DNA of 64,000 bases from Marinobacter nauticus (GTDB lineage: Bacteria > Pseudomonadota > Gammaproteobacteria > Pseudomonadales > Oleiphilaceae): positions 124,001-188,000 of the forward strand of contig NZ_RBJB01000005.1 in NCBI RefSeq assembly GCF_003634635.1. Reading direction: 5' to 3'. This document shows positions 19,155 through 27,977 of this stretch, piece by piece. The position numbers were made by a program, and so were the translations under genes. The notes below the pieces were generated by a model. The model saw nothing but the letters and a program-made list of their open reading frames with translations. It ran no database searches and was not told the DNA's origin. Position 1 is the first letter of the stretch, and each line of letters starts with the position of its first letter.

Positions 19155-20503
19155 CAACCGCTTCAGTCATTTTTGTCGATGACGACCCGGATATCCGGCC
19201 ACTGATGGAACAGACCCTGGAGCTGGAGGATATCCCGGTGGCCTGTTTTGCGGATGGTGCGTCAGCCTTGCAGGAGGTTCATCCGGATTTCGAGGGCATC
19301 GTCCTGTGTGATTACAACATGCCGGGCATGGACGGCCTGGATGTGTTGCAGCGCATCCGGCAGATTGATGAAGATATTCCGGTCATTCTGCTGACTGGTC
19401 AGGGCGATATCAGCACGGCGGTATCGGCCATGCAGCAGGGTGCCTACGATTTCATCGAGAAACCGTTTGATCACGAGGAGTTGATTGAACTTCTGCGGCA
19501 TGCCCTTGAGAAACGGCATCTGGCGCTTGAGAACCGGCGGCTGAAAGCTCAGCTCCGACACCTTGCCCGCCCCGGCCCCCGGATGCTGGGCGATTCGCCG
19601 GCTATGCAACGGGTGATGGCGACCATTGATCCGGTATTGGATATCTCCGCAAACGTGCTCCTTCATGGTGAGACGGGGTCCGGTAAGGACGCGCTGGCCA
19701 GATATATCCATGAAAACAGTCCACGCAGCAGCCACAATTTTGTTGCGATCAATTGCGGCGCTGTACCCGAGAATCTGATCGAAAGCGAGCTGTTCGGGCA
19801 CGAGGCCGGTGCCTTCACAGGTGCTGACAAACGACGTGTTGGCAAGATAGAACACGCTCATCGGGGAACCCTGTTCCTGGATGAGCTGGAAAGTATGCCC
19901 ATGCCGTTGCAGATAAAACTGCTCCGGGTTCTTGAGGAGCAACGGGTTGAGCGGCTTGGCAGCAACCAGGTCGTTGACGTGGACGTACGTATTATCGCCG
20001 CCACCAAATCCGATCTGAAGGAACTGAGTGACAAGGGAGAATTCCGGTCCGACCTTTATTACCGACTGAATGTGGTGAAAGTGGATATTCCGCCGTTGCG
20101 GGAGCGAAAGGAAGACATCCCCAAACTGTTCCATCACTTTGTGCTGATTGCTGCCGCTCGCTATGACCGCGAGAGTGTGCCTTTGGACGCACGTCAGGCT
20201 GCCCGGCTGATGCAGCATTCCTGGCCCGGCAACGTTCGGGAACTGCGTAACCTGGCTGAGCGATATGTCTTGCTGGGCCCGGCAGCCCTGGCCGAAGGGG
20301 ATTCCGCCAGCGGACCGAACATTGCCAGCCGGCAGACGTTGTCGGAAATGATGGATGGCTTTGAACGCTCGGCTATTGTCAGTGCTCTGAACGCCTGCCA
20401 CGGTAGCATCAAGGACACCATGGTTCAGCTCGGGATTGCCCGCAAGACGCTGTATGACAAAATGAAGAAACACGGGCTGGACAAAGCCGAGTTCAAGGAC
20501 TGA
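19151..20503 (+). CDS. DctD-like sigma-54-dependent response regulator
   Basis: 450-aa NtrC-family activator. Receiver domain: acidic pocket DDD (10-12), phospho-acceptor Asp54 in CDYNMPG, and the conserved K in IEKPF. The AAA+ domain has Walker A GETGSGKD, the sigma-54 contact motif GAFTGA, and arginine-finger region FRSDLYYRLNV. The C-terminus is a Fis-type helix-turn-helix (IKDTMVQLGIARKTLYDKMK). It pairs with the overlapping kinase gene and probably activates the sigma-54 promoter in front of the TAXI-TRAP genes. Confidence 0.93.
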   Translation: MTTASVIFVDDDPDIRPLMEQTLELEDIPVACFADGASALQEVHPDFEGIVLCDYNMPGMDGLDVLQRIRQIDEDIPVILLTGQGDISTAVSAMQQGAYDFIEKPFDHEELIELLRHALEKRHLALENRRLKAQLRHLARPGPRMLGDSPAMQRVMATIDPVLDISANVLLHGETGSGKDALARYIHENSPRSSHNFVAINCGAVPENLIESELFGHEAGAFTGADKRRVGKIEHAHRGTLFLDELESMPMPLQIKLLRVLEEQRVERLGSNQVVDVDVRIIAATKSDLKELSDKGEFRSDLYYRLNVVKVDIPPLRERKEDIPKLFHHFVLIAAARYDRESVPLDARQAARLMQHSWPGNVRELRNLAERYVLLGPAALAEGDSASGPNIASRQTLSEMMDGFERSAIVSALNACHGSIKDTMVQLGIARKTLYDKMKKHGLDKAEFKD

Positions 20504-20651
20504 CCGTTACAAAAGATAACGCCCTGGTTGCACTGGTTTTACAAACTACGAGGTTTCCTCGATAAATCTGTCGTGTGTTTTTCTGTAGGATTGCTAATCT
20601 TTTTTTAGCGGACTTCTCCGACAGTCATTCCAACCACGGAAAACACGCCAC

Positions 20652-22346
20652 ATGAAGAATCTGACCATCCAGGCGAGGGTGCTGTTGCTGGCACTGGTGC
20701 CGGTTATTGTTCTGACTGCATTGCTGACCACTTACAACCTGAATCAGGCCCGCTCGATCGGAGAGCAGGCGGTTGCAAGCTTCTCGGAAGACATGGAGGC
20801 CAGCAAGCGCCAGGAGCTGCGCAACTATCTGGAGCTGGCAAAAACGTCCATCCAGCATCTTTATGAGCAGCCGGGCTCGGCCAATGATCCTGAGGTCCAG
20901 CAGCAGGCCTGGGACATCTTGCGGCAACTGCGTTTTGACGACTCCGGCAGTGAGGGCTATCTGTTCGCCTATACCACGGAAGGTGTTTCCGTGATGCATG
21001 GTGTCAATTCCGCCTTGGAAGGCCGTAACCTCTGGGGCTTTCAGGACCCGAACGGCACCTACCTGATTCGCGAACTGATCGAGGCTGCGCGCAATGGTGG
21101 CGGCTATGTACCCTATGGCTGGAAACACCCGGAAACCGGTAACGTAGCCCCCAAGTTAGGCTATGCCGAAATGCTGCCGAAATGGGGCGTGATGATCGGC
21201 ACCGGATTCTGGATTGACGGCCTGGAATCTCAGGTTGCTTCCATGGAACAGCGGGTGGGCGATTCCCTGGGTGAGGCGATCATTGGTTCGGTGACCACCT
21301 CCCTGATCGCCCTGGCGATTATCGTCTTTCTGGCCCTTGTCGTGGTTCGCGGCATTATCCGCCCATTGAAGTCGGCGGTGACGGCGATGAATGGCATTGC
21401 CAGTGGCGACGGGGATCTTACCCGTCGGCTTGACGTCTCGGGCAGGGATGAGCTGTCCCAGTTGGCCACGGCGTTCAACAGCTTTGCGGATCAGGTGCAT
21501 GGGCTGGTCCGCCAGGTCCGCCAGTCGGCCGAGACATTGAATGTTACCACCGGCGAGTTGAACGAGGTCATGGTGGAAGCCGAGCAGGGCGTTGAGCGCC
21601 AGAAATCGGAAAGTGATCAGGTAGCCACCGCCATGAACGAGATGACTGCCGCAGCCCAGGAAGTGGCCGGTAATGCCAGTGAAGCGTCGGATTCGGCTGG
21701 CCACGCTACCGCTCAGGTAACCGATGCCCAGGGGCTGGTCTACCAGGCCATCGAGGTGATTGGCGGGCTCTCCAAACAGGTGGAAGAGGGTGTTCAGGTC
21801 ATAGAAAAATTGGGCACCGACTCCCGCCAGATCGACAGCGTGCTGGAGGTTATTCGGGAGATTGCCGACCAGACCAATCTGTTGGCCCTGAATGCTGCCA
21901 TCGAGGCGGCTCGCGCCGGAGAAGCCGGCCGTGGCTTTGCCGTGGTTGCCGACGAGGTACGTACGCTGGCAAGCAGGACCCAGAAGAGCACTCAGGAGAT
22001 CCAGGCGACCATCGAGCGGCTGCAGAAAGGTGCCCAGCAGGCGGTAACGCTGATCGGCGCCATCAGCCAGCGCAGCGAGGAAACCGTGGAGGAAACCCGC
22101 CAGGTGAACGAAGCGCTGCAGCGTATTTCCCAGGCCGTGAACACGATTACCGATATGAACACCCAGATTGCCAGTGCTGCGGAAGAGCAGACCAGCGTGT
22201 CGGAAACCATCAACCAGAATGTCCACGAAATCGTGGCAATCTCGGAACAGACTGCCCAGGGAACCCGTCGCGCCGGCGAAGCGACCCAGCGCCTCAAGGC
22301 ACTGGCCGGTGAGTTGACCGACGAGGTCAGCCGCTACCGGGTCTGA
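20652..22346 (+). CDS. Methyl-accepting chemotaxis protein with single Cache domain
   Basis: 564-aa transmembrane chemoreceptor. TM1 is at about residues 9-28 and TM2 near 210-232. Between them is a periplasmic Cache_2-type sensor ([39 protein letters not shown]). A HAMP domain ([20 protein letters not shown]) and a long signalling coiled coil follow, with the kinase-contact tip [20 protein letters not shown]. It follows the TRAP/DctBD genes, so it may sense the same nutrients. A CTCGATAA at 20558-20565 resembles a FliA -10 element, but its -35 is weak. Confidence 0.93.
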   Translation: MKNLTIQARVLLLALVPVIVLTALLTTYNLNQARSIGEQAVASFSEDMEASKRQELRNYLELAKTSIQHLYEQPGSANDPEVQQQAWDILRQLRFDDSGSEGYLFAYTTEGVSVMHGVNSALEGRNLWGFQDPNGTYLIRELIEAARNGGGYVPYGWKHPETGNVAPKLGYAEMLPKWGVMIGTGFWIDGLESQVASMEQRVGDSLGEAIIGSVTTSLIALAIIVFLALVVVRGIIRPLKSAVTAMNGIASGDGDLTRRLDVSGRDELSQLATAFNSFADQVHGLVRQVRQSAETLNVTTGELNEVMVEAEQGVERQKSESDQVATAMNEMTAAAQEVAGNASEASDSAGHATAQVTDAQGLVYQAIEVIGGLSKQVEEGVQVIEKLGTDSRQIDSVLEVIREIADQTNLLALNAAIEAARAGEAGRGFAVVADEVRTLASRTQKSTQEIQATIERLQKGAQQAVTLIGAISQRSEETVEETRQVNEALQRISQAVNTITDMNTQIASAAEEQTSVSETINQNVHEIVAISEQTAQGTRRAGEATQRLKALAGELTDEVSRYRV

Positions 22347-22372
22347 GCAGAGTTACCTATCCAGTCGAAGGA

Positions 22373-22409
22373 AAAGGCGCAGTCACGAAAGTGATCTGCG
22401 CCTTTTTTG
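22373..22409. terminator. Strong rho-independent terminator, probably bidirectional
   Basis: Stem AAGGCGCAG/CTGCGCCTT is extended inside by TCAC/GTGA around a GAAA tetraloop and followed by a T-run (22403-22408). The left side is preceded by AAAA, so it can also end minus-strand transcription of the converging ThDP-enzyme operon. Confidence 0.9.
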
Positions 22410-22415
22410 CCCGGA

Positions 22416-24074
22416 TCAGGGCGCGATTTTCTTTTTCAGGGCTTTGGTCAGCGGCCTTGGCAGGCTCGGCAGCGACTTCAGCAGCCAGGGCAGAACCTTT
22501 CTTTTTACGCCATTCAAGGATTCCGGCACCACCGCTTCAATCAGGTGCGGGCCGGGGTTGTGTTTGGCGTATTCCATGGCTTTGATCAGCTCTTCCGCCG
22601 TGGTTACCCGGGTGCCGTGCACGCCCATGCTCTGGGCCAGCAACGCGTAGTTGGTGACCGGGCCACTGATGTCGAGTTGGGATTTCGCCTTGGCACCGGC
22701 TTCTTCTGCGCCAACCCGTTCCAGTTCTACGTTCAGGATCGAGTAGGAAGCGTTGTTGAAGATGATGGTGGTCACGTTCAGATTTTCCCTCGCCATGGTC
22801 CACAGGGCCTGGTTGGTATACATGGCGGTGCCGTCACCGATCAGTGCGTAAACCTGGCGATCCGGACAGGCGATGGCTGCACCGACGGCGTTGGGCATGC
22901 CTTGCCCGATGGCCCCGCCGGTGAGGGTGATCAGATCGTGCCGTGGCGAGCCTGCGGTCATGGCGTTCAGCATCAGGCCGGAGGTGATGGCTTCATCCAC
23001 GATAATGCTGTTCTCGGGCATCAGTTCGCCCACCGCCCGGCAAACCTTTTCGGCGGTGAGTTTACCTTTGGGCAGGCCGGGGCGGCCGGGCGCCTGCAGC
23101 TTGGGTTGGGCATTGCTGGCACCGAGAGTTTCGGCCAGCTTTTTCAGGCTGGCGGTGGCATCCTGCTCCGGCGTGCTCAGGGTGTGAGCAGTGCAGTTGT
23201 CTGGCACCAGGTAGCTTTGTTTGCCCGGATAGGCGAAGAAGGATACCGGGGCCTTGGCATCCACCAGAATCAGGTGGTCAAACTCGGAGAGCTGCAGAGT
23301 GGCCAGTTCCGCCAGGTAAGCGATCCGCTCCACCGGCGGCAGGCCGGCGCCCCGTTCAATGCGGGTTGGGAAGGTTTCGGCAAACAGGGTGACACCGTTG
23401 TGGGCGGCAATGCGTGCCGCCTCCAGCAGAGCGGGCTCACGCAGGGCGCGGCCACCCAGCAGCAGGGCGGTTTTCTTACCGCTCTTAATGGCTTCTGCGG
23501 CCGCTTTAACAGCGCTATCTTCAGCTGCTGGCGCTTGCGGTTGAGTGGGTGCGGCACAAGGCTTGCCGCCTTCGCCCCAGGACACATCCGCTGGCAGAAT
23601 CAGAGTGGCTACCTGCCCTGGCAGGCCCCGGGCGGCGATGATGGCTTCGGCGGCATCCTGGCAAAGGGCTTCTGTGCTTTGTGACGTGCGCACAAAATTG
23701 GGGGAGATGTTGCGAGCGACCGTTTCGATGTCAGACTGCAACTGGGCGTCGTATTTCACATGGTAGGTGGCATGGTCGCCAACAATGTTGACCACCGGTA
23801 CCTTACCCTTGCGTGCATTGTGCAGGTTGGCCAGGCCATTGCCCAGGCCACAGCCCAGGTGCAGCAGGGTAGCAGCGGGTTTGTCCGCCATCCGGGCGTA
23901 GCCGTCGGCGGCACCGGTGGCGACGCCTTCAAACAGGGCCAGTACCGCCCGCATTCCGGGTTCGCTGTCCAGGGCGGCGACAAAATGCATTTCGCTGGTG
24001 CCCGGGTTGGTAAAACAGACTTCAACACCCGAATCCACCAGGGTTTTCATGAGTGCCTGAGCGCCGTTGGTCAT
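22416..24074 (-). CDS. Thiamine-diphosphate-dependent enzyme (acetolactate synthase/benzoylformate decarboxylase-like)
   Basis: 552-aa ThDP enzyme. The N-terminal PYR domain has NPGTSEMHF and the activating glutamate in LFEGVATGAADGYARM. The C-terminal PP domain has the ThDP/Mg motif starting GDGTAMYTNQAL and ending FNN. Such proteins are often labelled acetolactate synthase, but the neighbours (an FMN 2-hydroxyacid dehydrogenase and an FAD dehydrogenase) suggest a 2-oxoacid decarboxylase, as in the mandelate pathway. The ATG at 24074 follows GGAG and overlaps the upstream stop as ATGA. The longer frame to 24245 lies inside the FMN gene. Exact substrate unknown. Confidence 0.85.
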   Translation of the reverse strand: MTNGAQALMKTLVDSGVEVCFTNPGTSEMHFVAALDSEPGMRAVLALFEGVATGAADGYARMADKPAATLLHLGCGLGNGLANLHNARKGKVPVVNIVGDHATYHVKYDAQLQSDIETVARNISPNFVRTSQSTEALCQDAAEAIIAARGLPGQVATLILPADVSWGEGGKPCAAPTQPQAPAAEDSAVKAAAEAIKSGKKTALLLGGRALREPALLEAARIAAHNGVTLFAETFPTRIERGAGLPPVERIAYLAELATLQLSEFDHLILVDAKAPVSFFAYPGKQSYLVPDNCTAHTLSTPEQDATASLKKLAETLGASNAQPKLQAPGRPGLPKGKLTAEKVCRAVGELMPENSIIVDEAITSGLMLNAMTAGSPRHDLITLTGGAIGQGMPNAVGAAIACPDRQVYALIGDGTAMYTNQALWTMARENLNVTTIIFNNASYSILNVELERVGAEEAGAKAKSQLDISGPVTNYALLAQSMGVHGTRVTTAEELIKAMEYAKHNPGPHLIEAVVPESLNGVKRKVLPWLLKSLPSLPRPLTKALKKKIAP

Positions 24075-25258
24075 TGTTGTTCTCCAGCTTGGGTCAATTC
24101 GTTTGTATTGGTCCGGTCGAGATGGGTCTCGTTGATATCGGCAATTCTGGTGACGCCGGTCAGGGTCATGGCCAGTTTCAGTTCCTGCTGCCAGGTGTTC
24201 AGGAGTCGGGTTAATCCGGCCTGACCTTCTGCCGCCAGGGCCCACGCCCAGGGGCGACCAATCATCACGCCGTTGGCCCCCAGGGCGAGGGCGCGGAAAA
24301 CGTCTACGCCGTTGCGGATGCCGCCATCCACCAGGATCTCGGTGTCGTTGCCGACGGCGGCCACGATATCCGGGAGTTTGCGGGCGGTGGCGGCCACACC
24401 ATCCAACTGACGACCGCCGTGGTTGGAGACCACGATGCCATCGGCGCCTACGTTGACGGCTGCTTTGGCATCATCCACTTCCAGTATGCCTTTCAGGATC
24501 AGTTTCCCTGGCCAGCGTTCCCGCAGCCATTCGATGGCCTGCCAGGTGACGGAAGCGTCGAACTGGGTATCGACCCATTGCTTGAAGGAATCCAGGTTAC
24601 TGGCCTCTGGCACCGCGTCGCTCAGATTGCCGAAGGTGAGGGGTTTACCTTTTATCGCTACCTGCCATAGCCACCCGGGCCTCGATAGAAGCTGCTGCGC
24701 TTTGAGCGCAACGGAACGGGCGCCGGCGCTGTTCAGGCCGTTGCGGGTATCCCGATGCCGGGGGCCGGGCAGGGGCAGGTCGATGGTAAATATCAGCGTC
24801 TGGCAGCCGGCATCCCAGGCTTTTTTCAGCAGGGTGTCTACGTAGTCCCGGTCACGAATCATGTACAACTGGAACCAGAAGGGCGCCGTGGCGGCTGCTT
24901 TCACTTCTGCCAACGGGCATATGCCAACGGTGGAGAGGGTGAAAGGCACCTCGGCGGAGTTGGCTGCCTTCACAGCCTGGGCTTCTCCCCGTTGTGCCAT
25001 CATGCCGGCCAGCCCCAGAGGCGCCAGGGCGACAGGCATGCTGCAGGATTGCCCGGCCAGCTCGGTGCGGGTGTCCACGTTATCGACATCAATCAACACA
25101 CGCTGGCGCAGGGCGATATCCTGCCAGCCGCGGACATTGGCCCGCAGGGTGTGTTCTTCGGTAGCGCCGCCGTCCAGGTAATCTGCCAGAAACCGGGGCA
25201 GTTTACGGCGGGCGAGTTGCTGGTAATCGGCGGCGGTGGCCGGATAACTCAGGGGCAT
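24071..25258 (-). CDS. FMN-dependent alpha-hydroxy-acid dehydrogenase/oxidase
   Basis: 395-aa TIM-barrel flavoprotein of the LldD/mandelate dehydrogenase/glycolate oxidase family, oxidising an (S)-2-hydroxyacid to a 2-oxoacid. Active-site stretch VVSNHGGRQLDG contains the catalytic base His280. FMN and substrate residues are visible in FWFQLYMIRDR and in ILVDGGIRNGVDVFRALALG. The product would feed the ThDP enzyme, whose gene overlaps by 4 nt. The FAD dehydrogenase gene ends 4 nt upstream of its start. It could be a lactate dehydrogenase, but the operon argues for a larger hydroxyacid. Confidence 0.9.
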   Translation of the reverse strand: MPLSYPATAADYQQLARRKLPRFLADYLDGGATEEHTLRANVRGWQDIALRQRVLIDVDNVDTRTELAGQSCSMPVALAPLGLAGMMAQRGEAQAVKAANSAEVPFTLSTVGICPLAEVKAAATAPFWFQLYMIRDRDYVDTLLKKAWDAGCQTLIFTIDLPLPGPRHRDTRNGLNSAGARSVALKAQQLLSRPGWLWQVAIKGKPLTFGNLSDAVPEASNLDSFKQWVDTQFDASVTWQAIEWLRERWPGKLILKGILEVDDAKAAVNVGADGIVVSNHGGRQLDGVAATARKLPDIVAAVGNDTEILVDGGIRNGVDVFRALALGANGVMIGRPWAWALAAEGQAGLTRLLNTWQQELKLAMTLTGVTRIADINETHLDRTNTNELTQAGEQQ

Positions 25259-25262
25259 GGTC

Positions 25263-26876
25263 TCAGTTTCCCTTGGTGATGGAGCGGGCGGCAGCCCGCG
25301 CCGTCAGAATGCAACCGGGCAGGAAGGTGCCTTCGAGTGACCGTTTGCCATTGCTTCCACCGCCGCCAAAACCGGCCGCTTCGCCGACACAGTACAGGCC
25401 GCGGATGGGTTGCCCGCTGGCATCCATTACCCGGCTTTGCAGGTCGGTGCGTAGGCCACCCAGGCTCTTGCGGGTAGTCAGTTGCATGTGAATGGCGATA
25501 AACGGCCCGGCGCCTGGTTTTTGAAGAGGTGCCGGTTTGCAGGTGCGCAGCCGGTCCGGGCCCCACTGGCGGGCGTGGCGGATCATGCGGATTTGGGCAT
25601 CGTTGTTCAGTTGATCGCCCTTGCTGAAATTGGCATCGAAAGCATCGGCAGTGGCCTGCAGGGTGGCGGCGTCAATGTCCAGAGAGCAGGTCAGGGCGTT
25701 CATTTTCTTCGCCAGCCCTTCCAGGGTGTCATCCACCAGGAAGTGACGGCTTTCGTTCTGCATCTGATTCACCAACGGTTTGTTGCCCAGCAGCAGTTCT
25801 TTCAGGAACAGCGGGAATTGTTTGTCCCGGATGCGGGCATTGTGTTCAGCGCCGGAGATGGCAAATTCTTTCAGTGCGATGCGCCGGTTCAGCAGGTGCC
25901 AGGTCCAGGGTTTTTCCTGTTCGGCTACCCGTTGGCACAGCCAGTGAGTATCAAAGCCGGTCACCAGGGGCTCCGGCCCTATACGCTCGCCCCGGTGGTT
26001 CAACCAGAGTGCGGATTTACACGGTATGGTAGACAGACCGTGGCCCGGGAAATGCGGATAGGGATGGGGAAAGCCGGCGGCATAGTTCCACATTTCGCCT
26101 GCGTGGGTGATGCGCGCGCCCAGGTGGTCTTTGGCCCAGTGGTGCAGTTTGCCATCGGCAAACGGGTGGGCACCGTTGAGCATGGTGTCCGGTTGCGGAC
26201 GATGTCTGGGCCAGTTGGTACGGCACTCGGCGTGGCTGCCGTTGATACCGCCCATAGCCAGCACCACGTTCGGAGCCTCAAACCGCACTTCTTCGCCGGT
26301 TTCCTCGTTGATGGCAACGGCGCCGCAGACCTCACCGGCCTGATGGTCGAGTGCGGTCATTCGGTGCCGGTGATGAATGGCCAGTCTGCCACTGGTGTTG
26401 GCTTCGTGCAGGGCATTGACCATGCAGCGCACCAGTTCCCGGGAGGTGCCCCAGGTGATGTGGTACCGGGGCACGCTGTTGCCATCGCCAAACCGGCCTC
26501 GCTCCACCCAGTTCACCGCCGGCATGAATTTGATGCCCTCGTCAGCGAGCCAGTCGTGCACCTCGGTACGGGAATGCTCAACGTAATAGCGGGCCCACTG
26601 CACAGGCCACTCATCGTTTGGGTCCAGTTCGCCGAAACGCAGCCAGTCGTTCAGCGCCAGTTCCGGCGAATCGGCGATTCTCATGCGCCGCTGCAGCGGC
26701 GTGTCAATCAGCATCATGCCGCCAAAGGCCCACAGCGCCAGACCTCCGAAGCGTTCGGGGCTGTCACGATCAACAATGGTTACGGACTTGCCAGCCCGCA
26801 GCGCTTCCAGGGCGGTGACAATGCCCGCCAGTCCGCCGCCGGCAATCAAAAGGTCTGAGCTAACAGGTTTCACCAT
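25263..26876 (-). CDS. FAD-dependent dehydrogenase (3-ketosteroid dehydrogenase/fumarate reductase-like)
   Basis: 537-aa flavoprotein. The FAD dinucleotide loop GGGLAG is near residues 13-18, and the C-terminal FAD signature reads YCVGEAAGFGGGGSNGKRSL then EGTFLPGCILTAR. This is typical of the FAD-binding domain 2 superfamily, which includes KsdD and flavocytochrome fumarate reductases. The substrate is unknown. I chose ATG 26876 (MVKPVSSDLLIAGG); an ATG at 26921 would add 15 poorly conserved residues. First gene of the three-gene operon, divergent from an AraC regulator. Confidence 0.85.
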   Translation of the reverse strand: MVKPVSSDLLIAGGGLAGIVTALEALRAGKSVTIVDRDSPERFGGLALWAFGGMMLIDTPLQRRMRIADSPELALNDWLRFGELDPNDEWPVQWARYYVEHSRTEVHDWLADEGIKFMPAVNWVERGRFGDGNSVPRYHITWGTSRELVRCMVNALHEANTSGRLAIHHRHRMTALDHQAGEVCGAVAINEETGEEVRFEAPNVVLAMGGINGSHAECRTNWPRHRPQPDTMLNGAHPFADGKLHHWAKDHLGARITHAGEMWNYAAGFPHPYPHFPGHGLSTIPCKSALWLNHRGERIGPEPLVTGFDTHWLCQRVAEQEKPWTWHLLNRRIALKEFAISGAEHNARIRDKQFPLFLKELLLGNKPLVNQMQNESRHFLVDDTLEGLAKKMNALTCSLDIDAATLQATADAFDANFSKGDQLNNDAQIRMIRHARQWGPDRLRTCKPAPLQKPGAGPFIAIHMQLTTRKSLGGLRTDLQSRVMDASGQPIRGLYCVGEAAGFGGGGSNGKRSLEGTFLPGCILTARAAARSITKGN

Positions 26877-26938
26877 GGTGCGTTTCCGGATTGTATTTTT
26901 GATTTTGTTGTTACAGACCATATAACGCTATGATCGGT

Positions 26939-26955
26939 TCTGAATTGACTTCAGA
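26939..26955. promoter_or_regulatory. Dyad in the araC/catabolic operon intergenic region
   Basis: TCTGAA (26939-26944) and TTCAGA (26950-26955) are perfect inverted 6-mers around TTGAC. They lie 11 bp before the regulator start and about 65 bp upstream of the divergent operon. This may be an operator, but AraC proteins more often bind direct repeats, so this is tentative. Confidence 0.3.
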
Positions 26956-26966
26956 GGCCATAATAA

Positions 26967-27974
26967 TTGACGTTAGAAGCCACCGTATCCATGGGCTGGG
27001 TCAATACCGTGATCGATGCCGCGAAGAATCTGGGCGTTCCTGAGAACCTGTTGCTGGAAACCGCTGGTCTGCCGGCCGGGGCCCTGTCTCTCGAACGATG
27101 GCCCATCGACTTCATTACCCGTCTCTGGCACGCCGCTGAGCAGTGCACGCGGGATCCCGGGTTTGGTCTGAAAGTTGGCGCCGGGGTGCGGCCGGCCAGT
27201 ATTGATGCGGTCAGTTTCGCCATGCAGAGCGCCGCCACGCTGCGCGAAGCCATCACCCTGGTCCAGAAATACCAGCGGCTGATCTCTGATGGCGGTCGCT
27301 TCCAGATGATACCGGGTAGCAGGGGCACCTGGATTGTCTACCACCCCCGGCAGGGGCGTCTGGCGTTCAGTCCGCATCAGATTGAAGCCGTGCTGTCGGC
27401 CGTGGTCAGCCTGACCGACTGGATTGCCGGTTCTGCGGTTGGGCCTGTGCGAGTGCAATTCAGTCAGGCCCGTCTGGGGCCACTGTCAGGGTACCGGGAG
27501 TTGTTTGGTTGCCCGGTGGAGTTCGAGCAGGCGTTCAGTGGTTTGCTGGTGGGTAATGAGGTGCTGGACAGGCCTTTACCACAGGCAGATCCGGCCCTTG
27601 CCCGTGTACATGAACAGTACAATGCAGGGCGGCTGGCGGCGCTGGAAAAGGGCGCTGTGTCGGCAGAGGATCTGCGACAATGGCTGGTCGCCCGGATGGG
27701 GCCAAACCTTCCACGACGGGCAGAAGCGGCCAGGATGTTGGGCCTCAGCGAACGCACGTTGGCCCGTCGGCTGGAGGCGCAGGGCTATACGTTCAACAGC
27801 TTGTTGGACGAGGTGCGCCGGGAGCTCGCCCTGGCAGCGGTGCGGGAATCGGGATTGTCCCTGGCAGAGATCGCTTTATCGCTCGGATTTGCAGAGGCCA
27901 GTACCTTTTACCGGGCATTCCATCGCTGGACGGGCATGCCCCCGGCTCGCTGGCGCAAACAGGGGGCGCACTGA
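26967..27974 (+). CDS. AraC-family transcriptional regulator
   Basis: 335-aa regulator with an N-terminal arabinose_bd-type effector domain (as in OruR/ArgR-like AraC proteins) and a C-terminal double helix-turn-helix: EAARMLGLSERTLARRLEAQ, then SLAEIALSLGFAEASTFYRA and FHRWTGMPPARWRK. The start is TTG at 26967; an ATG at 26991 is an alternative that would lose 8 residues. Divergent from the FAD/FMN/ThDP operon, which it probably controls in response to the hydroxyacid substrate. Its stop is 3 nt from the convergent phoH stop. Confidence 0.9.
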   Translation: MTLEATVSMGWVNTVIDAAKNLGVPENLLLETAGLPAGALSLERWPIDFITRLWHAAEQCTRDPGFGLKVGAGVRPASIDAVSFAMQSAATLREAITLVQKYQRLISDGGRFQMIPGSRGTWIVYHPRQGRLAFSPHQIEAVLSAVVSLTDWIAGSAVGPVRVQFSQARLGPLSGYRELFGCPVEFEQAFSGLLVGNEVLDRPLPQADPALARVHEQYNAGRLAALEKGAVSAEDLRQWLVARMGPNLPRRAEAARMLGLSERTLARRLEAQGYTFNSLLDEVRRELALAAVRESGLSLAEIALSLGFAEASTFYRAFHRWTGMPPARWRKQGAH

Positions 27975-27977
27975 AGC

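Noticed and set aside
19262..20473. 403-aa minus-strand reading frame opposite the DctD-like gene
   Set aside because: The plus strand has receiver, AAA+ and Fis domains; the antisense translation is compositionally odd (His/Gln/Arg-rich).
22407..23684. 425-aa plus-strand reading frame opposite the ThDP enzyme
   Set aside because: Long antisense frames are common in GC-rich genes; the minus strand encodes a complete ThDP enzyme and the plus frame has no recognisable domain.
25482..26858. 458-aa plus-strand reading frame opposite the FAD dehydrogenase
   Set aside because: Shadow of the real minus-strand gene with its FAD signatures; no domain or ribosome site of its own.
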